Origin: Haliea alexandrii
Lineage (GTDB): Bacteria > Pseudomonadota > Gammaproteobacteria > Pseudomonadales > Halieaceae
Assembly (NCBI RefSeq): GCF_003719295.1
Contig: NZ_RFLW01000001.1
Location: 1,320,955-1,384,954 of the forward strand
Reading direction: 5' to 3'
Length of the DNA: 64,000 nucleotides
The notes beneath the pieces were generated by a model, which saw nothing but the letters and a program-made list of their open reading frames with translations, was not told where the DNA came from and did no database searches. Shown here piece after piece: positions 1 through 7,416 of the stretch (within the stretch, counting starts at the first letter, position 1; the number at the start of each line of letters is the position of its first letter). The position numbers were made by a program, and so were the translations under genes.

Positions 1-7
1 GGTTTCC

Positions 8-1420
8 ATGCAATCCCTGAACCGGCTCAAACGTCGCATGCTGTTGGCCATGCTGGAGCGGCAAACGCCGGAAAAGCTCCAGACCTTGGGGCGTAAGCGC
101 TTGCCCGGGGTGTTTGCGCGGGCTGCGCGACACTCTGCCGCGTATCGCACGTTGCTGCAGGAAGCCGGTGTGGGTGCAGGGGCTGTACGCACGGGGGAGG
201 AAGTGCTGGCGCAGGCTCCTATTCTCACAAAAGCTGACCTGTTCGAGCGCTTTCCGGTGCAACAGCTGCTGATCGACAATCTCTCCACGGCAGCCCTTGC
301 AGGCGTACTCACCAGCTCCGGTCACGGCGGCAGCAACTTCGCCTTTGGCCTCAGCACCCGCCGGCAGCACCACCTGACCCCGGATGACATTGACCTTGGA
401 CTGCAGCAGGCGTTTGGCATTGACCAGCGTTCCACGCTGCTGGTGAATTGCCTGCCCATGGGCGTGGTGTTTACCTCCAATGCGGTTTGTGTAGCGAATG
501 TGAGCGTGCGCGAGGACATGGCGCTGGCTATTCTCGCCCAGGCGGGCCCCTTGTTTGACCAGGCCATACTCTGCACCGACCCGCTGTTCTGCAAGCGCCT
601 GCTGGATTACGCGGCGGAACAGGGGTTTGACTGGTCGCAACTGCGCATGAACGTCATTCTCGGTGAAGAGATGTTCTCCGAGGACTACCGCAGTTATCTG
701 GCGGCCGCCCTGTGTGTACCGCTGGATGAGCCCGAGGGCACTCTGATAGGCAGTTCCATGGGAGTGGGTGAACTGGGCCTGAACCTGTTCTTCGAGAATT
801 CCGCCACCATTGCCCTGCGCCGTGCCTGGTACCGGCGCAACCCGGACGCCGTGTTGCCCTCTTATTTTTGCTTCAACCCGTTGCGCAGCTATGTGGAGAT
901 TGTTGAGCCCGGGCCGGATGGGGTCGGCGATCTGGTGATCACCATGCTGGATCGCGAGGCGCCTGTGCCGATGATTCGTTATCGTACGGGGGATCGGGCC
1001 CGGTGGCTGACGGATGCAGACCGCGAACCCTTGAATGAAGGTGAGCGGGAGGCCCTTGCCGCGGTGCCATTCCCCATGCTGGCAATGCTGGGCCGGGCAC
1101 GCGACCAGGTGAATAACCATTGGCATGTCGACCATTTCAAGGCCTTGCTCTATCGGCAGCCCGTGCTCGCCGCTCAGCTGTCAGGGGCTTTTCGTGTATT
1201 GCCACTGGTCGACGGCCTGCGTCTTGATGTGCAGCTCGCGCAATCTGCCAGCCGCTCGCCAACGGCGGTGGGCGCGGACCTGGCGGCCTTGATTGCGGAG
1301 TCTGCTGCGCGCCGTGGTGTGCCGGCGCCGGAACTGTGCTGCTTCGCCTATGCCGAATTCCCCCACGGCATGGGGTTGGATTACGAACGCAAGTTTCGCT
1401 ATTTCCCGGGGCCGGGCTGA
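8..1420 (+). CDS. PaaK-like acyl/aryl-CoA ligase (AMP-forming family)
   Basis: 470 aa, related to phenylacetate-CoA ligase/coenzyme F390 synthetase-type adenylate-forming enzymes. An SSGHGG loop near residue 103 sits where the phosphate-binding loop is expected. GSSMGVGELG near residue 247 and the IRYRTGD motif near residue 325 are typical of the family. It has no signal peptide, so it is probably cytoplasmic. The substrate is unknown. The start lies 7 bases from the window edge and a longer N-terminus cannot be excluded. Its stop codon abuts the GTG of the FtsX permease downstream, which implies co-transcription with the export genes and suggests that it activates or modifies the exported molecule (inference). 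Confidence 0.75.
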   Translation: MQSLNRLKRRMLLAMLERQTPEKLQTLGRKRLPGVFARAARHSAAYRTLLQEAGVGAGAVRTGEEVLAQAPILTKADLFERFPVQQLLIDNLSTAALAGVLTSSGHGGSNFAFGLSTRRQHHLTPDDIDLGLQQAFGIDQRSTLLVNCLPMGVVFTSNAVCVANVSVREDMALAILAQAGPLFDQAILCTDPLFCKRLLDYAAEQGFDWSQLRMNVILGEEMFSEDYRSYLAAALCVPLDEPEGTLIGSSMGVGELGLNLFFENSATIALRRAWYRRNPDAVLPSYFCFNPLRSYVEIVEPGPDGVGDLVITMLDREAPVPMIRYRTGDRARWLTDADREPLNEGEREALAAVPFPMLAMLGRARDQVNNHWHVDHFKALLYRQPVLAAQLSGAFRVLPLVDGLRLDVQLAQSASRSPTAVGADLAALIAESAARRGVPAPELCCFAYAEFPHGMGLDYERKFRYFPGPG

Positions 1421-2644
1421 GTGTCGGCGCTGCTGATGTCGCTGCTGCTGGCCTTGCGCAATTTGCGCCGCCAGTTCCGCCGCAGCCTCACTGCCTTGCT
1501 CTCCATCGGTTTTGGTGTGGCGGCCCTGCTGGTGGCCACGGGGTTCAACGCCGCCATGTTCGAAGAGTTTCGCGAGGCCACCATCCGCTCGCAGTTCGGC
1601 CACCTGCAGGTCACACGGCCGGGCTTTCAGGAGCGGGGCCGCAGTGACCCCTGGGCCTATATGCTGCCCGGCGAGATAGCGGTAGATTCTGCGCTCCTGC
1701 CGCCGGCGTCGACGGTATCGCCGCGCCTGTTATTGAACGGCCTCGTCAGTTTTGGTGAGCTCACGTTGCCGTTCATGAGTGAGGGGATAGACCCGGCGCG
1801 CGACATGCTGGATGACCGCTCCCTGCGTATTGAACAGGGACGCCGCCTGGCGGCTGGCGATCATCGCCATGTGGTGCTGGGGGAGGGACTGGCGCGGCAG
1901 CTGGAGGTGGCGCCGGGTGAGTCGGTGGTGCTCCTGGTCAACACACCCACGGGGCAGTTGGGTGCGGCTGAAGCTGAGGTAGCGGGCGTGTTCAGCTCCT
2001 TCAGCCAGGAGTTTGACGATGCCGCCCTGCTGTTGCCGCTGTCGCTGGCCCGGGAGCTGGCGCAGGTGGAGGGTGCCCATGCCTGGCTGGTGTTCCTGCA
2101 GGACACCAGCGCGACTGCATCCGCGCTGGGTCCGGTGCGCAATGCGTTGCCTGCCGATGCGTTCGACGTGCAGCCCTGGTACGCGCTGGCGGAATTCTAT
2201 GCACGCGCCTCGGCGTTGTTTCAGCAACAGCTGGACCTGGTGAAAGGGATTGTCGTGTTCATCATCCTGCTGGGTATCGGCAACACCATGATGATGAGCG
2301 TGCTGGAGCGTACGGGAGAAATCGGTACGGTGATGGCGCTCGGGAATACGCGTGCGTCTGTGTTGCGCGGCTTCCTGCTGGAGGGGGCGCTGCTGGGCCT
2401 GCTCGGCGCCGTGCTCGGGGTGTTGGCCGCTCTGGGGATCGGTCAGCTGCTGGCGTTGGCGGCCATCGAAATGCCGCCGCCGCCCACTTTCGCCCGCAGC
2501 TACGATGCGGCGCTCCTGATCACCCCGCCGATGGTGCTGGAGGTATTGCTGATTGCGATAGTCACCACCACGCTGGCTTCGTTCTACCCGGCCTGGCGCG
2601 CCTCGCGCATGGAGATCGTGGAGGCCATTCGCCATGCGCGCTAG
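1421..2644 (+). CDS. ABC transporter permease, FtsX/LolE-like (1)
   Basis: 407 aa with the MacB/FtsX layout: one N-terminal membrane segment (about residues 20-42), a large periplasmic domain, then three C-terminal membrane helices (from about residue 275, with LLGIGNTMMMSVLERTGEIG typical of FtsX domains). It starts with GTG directly after the upstream TGA. A second permease of the same size follows after 9 bases, so the pair probably forms a heterodimer as LolC/LolE do. Cargo is unknown; hydrophobic molecules or lipoproteins are typical of the family. Confidence 0.85.
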   Translation: MSALLMSLLLALRNLRRQFRRSLTALLSIGFGVAALLVATGFNAAMFEEFREATIRSQFGHLQVTRPGFQERGRSDPWAYMLPGEIAVDSALLPPASTVSPRLLLNGLVSFGELTLPFMSEGIDPARDMLDDRSLRIEQGRRLAAGDHRHVVLGEGLARQLEVAPGESVVLLVNTPTGQLGAAEAEVAGVFSSFSQEFDDAALLLPLSLARELAQVEGAHAWLVFLQDTSATASALGPVRNALPADAFDVQPWYALAEFYARASALFQQQLDLVKGIVVFIILLGIGNTMMMSVLERTGEIGTVMALGNTRASVLRGFLLEGALLGLLGAVLGVLAALGIGQLLALAAIEMPPPPTFARSYDAALLITPPMVLEVLLIAIVTTTLASFYPAWRASRMEIVEAIRHAR

Positions 2645-2653
2645 GGGGTTCCA

Positions 2654-3874
2654 GTGAGAGAGCTGCTGCAGCTTGCCGCCCGCAATGTGCTGCGCCAGCG
2701 CGGCCGCTCGCTGATGACTTTGTTCGCCATTGCCTTTGGCGTGGTCGCCCTGATCCTTGCCGGTGGCTTCATCAAGGACACAGTGGATGAGCTGGGGGAG
2801 TCGATGATTCACTCCCAGTCGGGGCACCTGCAGGTCAACCGGGCGGGCTATCGCGAGCAGGGCGCCCGTGAGCCCGCTGCGTATCTGCTTGCGGAGCCGG
2901 AAGCCCTGCGCGGCCAGCTGCAAGCTATTCCCGCGGTAGAAGAAGTGCTGCTGCGCACTGTATTCACGGGTTTGCTGAACAACGGACGCACGGACTGGGC
3001 GATTATCGGTGAGGGCGTGGAGCCTGCCGCCGAAGCGCGCCTGGGAACCTATATCAACATCGCGGCAGGGCGGCAGCTGACCGACGGCGACCCCTTCGGC
3101 ATGATGCTGGGTGCGGGCGTGGCCCAGGCCCTCAACCTGCAGCCGGGGGATTGGGTGGACCTCCTCACCAACACCACAGACGGCGCGGTGAACGTACTGG
3201 AATTCGAGGTGGTCGGAATCTTCCAGACCTTCTCCAAGGATTATGACGCGCGCGCGGTGCGCATTCCCCTGCCCGCCGCCCAGGAGCTGCTGGGTGATCC
3301 CGGCGTGCACCTGGCGGTGTTGCGGCTGGCGCGCACGGAGGCAACCGCCACCGTACAACAGGCCGCGCAGGCAACGCTGGCCGAGCGCGATGTTGAGGTG
3401 CTGGGCTGGCGCCGCCTGAACCCCTTCTATGAGCAGACAGTGGCGCTGTACCAGCAACAATTCGGGTTTCTGGTGCTGGTGATCCTGCTGATGGTGACGC
3501 TGAGTGTGGGCAACAGCATCAATATGAATGTGTACGAGCGCGCGGCGGAGTTTGGCACCATGCAGGCCTGCGGTGCGCCTCAAAGGCAAATCTTCCGGCT
3601 GGTGCTGCTGGAAAGTGCATTTCTCGGCGCGGCGGGCGCAGTGCTCGGTGTGGTGCTGGGCAATGGGCTGGCACTCGCCATTTCCGCCGTCGGCATACCC
3701 ATGCCGCCGCCACCCAACTCGGATATTGCCTATATCGCGCTGGTGCGGCTGGCATGGTGGATCAGCGGCCTGGCTTTTGCCGTAGGGGTGCTGGCGCCGG
3801 TGATTGCCGCATTGCGGCCCGCGCGGCGTGCGGCGCGGGCCGACATCGCCGACTCACTGCGCCAGGCCGTTTAG
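2654..3874 (+). CDS. ABC transporter permease, FtsX/LolE-like (2)
   Basis: 406 aa, clearly paralogous to the preceding permease: N-terminal helix near residues 20-40, MIHSQSGHLQVNRAGY-like start of the periplasmic domain, and three C-terminal helices beginning near residue 272. The start is GTG 9 bases after the previous stop. With the LolD-like ATPase at 4806 it would make a complete inner-membrane ABC exporter. The ATPase is separated from it only by a gene on the other strand. Confidence 0.85.
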   Translation: MRELLQLAARNVLRQRGRSLMTLFAIAFGVVALILAGGFIKDTVDELGESMIHSQSGHLQVNRAGYREQGAREPAAYLLAEPEALRGQLQAIPAVEEVLLRTVFTGLLNNGRTDWAIIGEGVEPAAEARLGTYINIAAGRQLTDGDPFGMMLGAGVAQALNLQPGDWVDLLTNTTDGAVNVLEFEVVGIFQTFSKDYDARAVRIPLPAAQELLGDPGVHLAVLRLARTEATATVQQAAQATLAERDVEVLGWRRLNPFYEQTVALYQQQFGFLVLVILLMVTLSVGNSINMNVYERAAEFGTMQACGAPQRQIFRLVLLESAFLGAAGAVLGVVLGNGLALAISAVGIPMPPPPNSDIAYIALVRLAWWISGLAFAVGVLAPVIAALRPARRAARADIADSLRQAV

Positions 3875-3907
3875 CGGGCGCTGCAACCCCCCGGCAAGTA
3901 AGCGGCT

Positions 3908-4759
3908 CTAGAGCCGGCGCAGGTACTGTTGGGTAAACATGCGCTCAGGCAGGTCTTTCACTGTCATGGTGTTGTACTCCAGCACAGAGGAGTCACCGTC
4001 CTTGAGCGCATCCTCGATGACCAGCCGGGTGGGGCGCATGCGCCCGGCCAGGTCCTGAAAGGCTTCGTAGCGGCTGGTTTTCAGTAGCCGCCCGGACACG
4101 GCGTAGAATTCCGCCTTGATCGGCCGGTCATCGGCGACGGCCACCCAGTAGCGTACCTTGGCGTAGGTGACCCCGCGGCCCGCCGCCGTCAGGTCCAGCA
4201 CCCAGGCGTCCTCACCATCCAGGTTCTCCCGCCCCGCCAGCTCCGCGTTGTAGTCGCCGGCGAAATTGGCACGCGCCAGGTCACCGTTGGCCACCTGCCC
4301 GGTCAGGCGCTGGGATAGCGACAGGCGCACCGGCTGGGAGACGGTGGGCATGAAGATCCACAGATCGCGGCCGCGCATGAGCAGGGCCTGTCCGCGCTCG
4401 GAGGCCGGCGACTCGGTGAGCACGATAGTGTTCTCGTTGCCCCGCGACATCACCTTGTACTCGCGTACATCGCCCGCCTCGCCAGCCGTGTAGTTGGTGA
4501 CGGTGATCAGCGTTTCAAAGCTCTCCCGGGGGAAGCGGATAGCGTCGGCGCGCTTTACCAGCGCCGTGGCGTCAACCGTCGCGGGATCCACGGCGTCGTC
4601 GTCGCTGGGCTCTGAGGAGGATTCTGAGCTGGCGGGCGCAGCCTCATCTGCGGCAGATGCGGGTTGGGCGCGGGCGGTACCGGAGGTCAGCAAAAAGGCC
4701 AGGGCGACCCACCCCAAAATGGTCAAAAAGTCGGGATTCTTGCGAAGTTGCCGAAACAT
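3908..4759 (-). CDS. LolA-like outer membrane lipoprotein-sorting protein
   Basis: 283 aa. A start at 4759 gives a clean signal peptide (FLTILGWVALAFLLTSGTARA, cleavage near residue 33) followed by an acidic, Ser/Ala-rich linker and a LolA-like half-barrel domain (outer-membrane lipoprotein-sorting protein, PF17131 type) with repeated aromatic beta-strands such as RGRDLWIFMP. The frame stays open further upstream, but that part lies over the neighbouring ATPase gene and is not credible. It is probably periplasmic and could carry a lipid-like cargo from the FtsX exporter to the outer-membrane barrel encoded at 5519 (inference). It is divergent from the ATPase, with only 46 bases between the starts. 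Confidence 0.8.
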   Translation of the reverse strand: MFRQLRKNPDFLTILGWVALAFLLTSGTARAQPASAADEAAPASSESSSEPSDDDAVDPATVDATALVKRADAIRFPRESFETLITVTNYTAGEAGDVREYKVMSRGNENTIVLTESPASERGQALLMRGRDLWIFMPTVSQPVRLSLSQRLTGQVANGDLARANFAGDYNAELAGRENLDGEDAWVLDLTAAGRGVTYAKVRYWVAVADDRPIKAEFYAVSGRLLKTSRYEAFQDLAGRMRPTRLVIEDALKDGDSSVLEYNTMTVKDLPERMFTQQYLRRL

Positions 4760-4805
4760 GGGTGCTATCCTGTGGCGACATGTACCGGCATTCTGGCGCT
4801 GCGCA

Positions 4806-5522
4806 ATGGCGATTGTAAAGGTAGAAAAGGTGGGTAAGCGGTATCCGCTGGGCGAACAGGTGGTGGACGCCCTGCGCGACGTGTCGCTGACGATCGACCC
4901 CGGGGCGTTTCTGGCGATCGCGGGCCCTTCCGGCAGCGGCAAGTCCACACTGCTGAATATCATCGGCTGCATTGATAGCCCGAGCACGGGGCATGTGTTC
5001 ATTGAGGGGCAGGATGTATCCGGCAAAACACCGGATCAGCTGGCCGACGTGCGCGCCCGTACGCTGGGCTTCATTTTTCAGAATTTCAATCTGTTGCCGG
5101 TGCTGTCGGCGCGGGAGAACGTGGAATACCCGTTGCTGCAGCTACCGGAGTTGTCGCGTGCGGAGCGGCGCGAGCGGGTCGCGCACTATCTGGATATGGT
5201 GGGTCTGGCGCGCTTTGCCGAGCATCGTCCCAATCAGTTGTCCGGTGGCCAGCGGCAACGCGTGGCGATTGCCCGCGCCCTGGCGACCCATTCACGTCTG
5301 GTGCTGGCCGACGAGCCAACCGCGAATCTCGACCGGGAGACCGGGCGCAGCATTCTGGAACTCATGCAGAGCATCAACAGCAAGGCGGGCACGACCTTCG
5401 TATTCTCGACCCACGACAGTCATGTGATGGCGATGGCTGACCGCCTGGTGCACATGGAAGACGGTTGCATCCTGCGTCAAGAGGGGCGCAGTGCGCAGCC
5501 TGCGGAGGAGGCCGCGCCGTGA
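4806..5522 (+). CDS. ABC transporter ATP-binding protein, LolD/MacB-type
   Basis: 238 aa. Walker [10 protein letters not shown] is near residue 40, Q-loop FQNFNLLP near residue 89, signature [15 protein letters not shown] near residue 143, and Walker B LVLADEPTANLD follows. The ATG at 4806 precedes MAIVKVEKVGKRY, the normal beginning of this family. The frame is open further upstream only over the divergent gene. It is the probable energy source for the two FtsX permeases. Its stop overlaps the GTG of the next gene (GTGA), showing translational coupling with the outer-membrane protein. Confidence 0.92.
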   Translation: MAIVKVEKVGKRYPLGEQVVDALRDVSLTIDPGAFLAIAGPSGSGKSTLLNIIGCIDSPSTGHVFIEGQDVSGKTPDQLADVRARTLGFIFQNFNLLPVLSARENVEYPLLQLPELSRAERRERVAHYLDMVGLARFAEHRPNQLSGGQRQRVAIARALATHSRLVLADEPTANLDRETGRSILELMQSINSKAGTTFVFSTHDSHVMAMADRLVHMEDGCILRQEGRSAQPAEEAAP

Positions 5523-7312
5523 ACAGGGTACTGTCCGCCTGCCGGGCAGTGGCGTTCCTTTGCACCTTGCTGGTGCTACCGTCGTTCGCGCTGGCCGCGA
5601 ACGACCCCGGGGTGGTTATCGGACAGGCCACGCCGGCCAGCGCCAGTGTGCGAGTGGGGCGCGAGCCCGGACGCACACGCATGGTGGTGGACATCAGCGC
5701 GGCGCCGCAATACGACCTGTTCGAATTATCTGGCCCCGATCGCATTGTCATCGACCTCAAGCATACGGTGCTCGCTAGCACACCCGCGCCGGCGTTGTTC
5801 GCCGCCACGCCCGTTGCCGGATTGCGTACCGGCGTGCGAGAAGGCCACACGCTGCGGCTGGTGCTGGATTTGGCCGATAGCGGCTTGCGTCATGAAAGCT
5901 TCGTACTCGGCCCGGACGCAAATGGGGGGCACCGTCTGGTTCTCGACCTCTACCCACGCGAGCACAGTGTGGCGCAGGGCGCTGCGCCAGCTCGGCCACC
6001 TGCGGCCAGCGCGCCCACGGCTGCTGCTGTTACCGATGCCGCACCGAGTGCAGCGCGACCGCAGCGCCGCCAACCTGCTCCCGTTGCGGCGGTGGGAGGC
6101 AGTGTCCCTACCTCCTCATCCTCGGGCATCAGCGACGTCCTGGTGGGGGGCTACGGCGAGCTGGCCGCGGCGTACACCACGGCACAGCCGGAACACTGGT
6201 CGAAGCTGCGCGCGCGGCTTGAAGTCGGGGTGAGTGGCAGCCTCGACTGGGGGGCTCGCTTCAAGGTGGTGGGCCGCCTGGAAGGGGATGGTGCCTACAG
6301 TCTGGAAGATGATTTTTACCCTGCCCCTGTGCGCCACGATCAGCGCCGCGACGCGTCTTTGCGCGAGGCCTATCTGGATTTTGGCGCCGGCAACTGGGAG
6401 TACCGCCTCGGCCGGCAACACGTGGTCTGGGGGGAAATGGTGGGGCTGTTTCTCGCCGACGTGGTGTCCGCTCGCGATACCCGGGAGTTCTACCTCGAAG
6501 AGTTCGAGACCATGCGCATTCCCCAGTGGGCGGTGCGCGCCGAGCGGTTCGCGGGTGATGCTCACCTGGAACTGCTCTGGGTGCCTTATCCCAGCTACGA
6601 CAGGATAGGTGAGCCCGGGGCGGACTTCTATCCGTTCCCGGTGGCGGCGGGTACGCCGGTGACCGAGCGCACACCGAGCCGCAGCAAACTGTCCAACCAC
6701 GGCCTGGGTGGCCGCTTTTCCTACCTGCTCGACGGTTGGGATCTCAGCGGTTTTTACTACCAGAGCACCGATGTGGCACCCATGCTCTACCAGACAGCAG
6801 ATGGGCTGGAGCTGCGCCACGACCGCATCCAGCAGTTCGGCGGCACCTTCTCCAAGGATTTCCGCGATTTCGTGTTCAAGGGTGAAGCGGTGTATACCCG
6901 CGGTCGCGGATTCTTCTCGCTGGACCCGGCCGCGACCAATGGCGTGGAAGAGAGTGGCGGGCTGGACTACGTGGTGGGCGTCATGTTGCCCTGGGGCGAC
7001 TGGCGGTTCGATGCCCAGTTCTACGGCCGTCATCTGGCCGACTACCGCCCCGGGCTGGTGTCAGATCGCAACGAGACGGGACTCACGCTGCTGGTGAATC
7101 GGCGTTTCGGTGACCGTGTGGAAGCGGAGGTACTCTACCTCACTGGGCTCAATCGCAGTGATTGGTCGCTGCAGCCACGCGTGAGCTGGAACGTGACGCA
7201 GGAGTGGCGCCTGCAGTTTGGCGCAGACCTGTTCGGTGGTAGCGAGATCGGATTGTTCGGGCAATACGGTGCCAGTGATCGCATATATATTGAACTGCGC
7301 CGCTGGTTCTAG
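5519..7312 (+). CDS. AMIN-domain / DUF1302-like outer-membrane beta-barrel protein
   Basis: 597 aa. GTG at 5519 overlaps the ATPase stop and has GGAGGAG 8 bases upstream. Order: signal peptide (cleavage after ALA near residue 26), AMIN domain (about residues 33-140, with FELSGPDRIVIDL), an Ala/Pro-rich linker (about 145-185), then a long barrel (about 190-597). The barrel contains the DUF1302-like strands LREAYLDFGAGNWEYRLGRQ and VVWGE and ends in an aromatic C-terminus (ELRRWF) expected for BAM insertion. AMIN domains usually target proteins to peptidoglycan or the envelope; in secretins they precede the pore. The operon suggests this is the outer-membrane exit of the ABC system. Confidence 0.8.
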   Translation: MNRVLSACRAVAFLCTLLVLPSFALAANDPGVVIGQATPASASVRVGREPGRTRMVVDISAAPQYDLFELSGPDRIVIDLKHTVLASTPAPALFAATPVAGLRTGVREGHTLRLVLDLADSGLRHESFVLGPDANGGHRLVLDLYPREHSVAQGAAPARPPAASAPTAAAVTDAAPSAARPQRRQPAPVAAVGGSVPTSSSSGISDVLVGGYGELAAAYTTAQPEHWSKLRARLEVGVSGSLDWGARFKVVGRLEGDGAYSLEDDFYPAPVRHDQRRDASLREAYLDFGAGNWEYRLGRQHVVWGEMVGLFLADVVSARDTREFYLEEFETMRIPQWAVRAERFAGDAHLELLWVPYPSYDRIGEPGADFYPFPVAAGTPVTERTPSRSKLSNHGLGGRFSYLLDGWDLSGFYYQSTDVAPMLYQTADGLELRHDRIQQFGGTFSKDFRDFVFKGEAVYTRGRGFFSLDPAATNGVEESGGLDYVVGVMLPWGDWRFDAQFYGRHLADYRPGLVSDRNETGLTLLVNRRFGDRVEAEVLYLTGLNRSDWSLQPRVSWNVTQEWRLQFGADLFGGSEIGLFGQYGASDRIYIELRRWF

Positions 7313-7416
7313 CCTTTTACCCGACAAAGTGTGAGCCAGTGCCGCAATTGCGCCTTGGCGGCATCCCGTTCCTGCCTTAGAGTGTGGAAAAGAATAGGAT
7401 GTTACGAGGCGTTACC

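Noticed and set aside
1730..3589. A 619-codon open frame antisense to the two permease genes
   Set aside because: High GC creates long antisense frames. Its protein is rich in Arg, Gln and His with no domain, and the opposite strand carries clear FtsX permeases.
7335..7365. TGCCGC...GCGGCA inverted repeat after the DUF1302 gene as a terminator
   Set aside because: Six-base stem with a long loop and no T tract; too weak to call.
7317..7416. TGT-N11-ACA box or sigma-54 promoter in front of prsT
   Set aside because: CCGACA and TTGGCGGC are present, but the TGT half and the TTGC -12 half are missing, so prsT does not share the module by eye.
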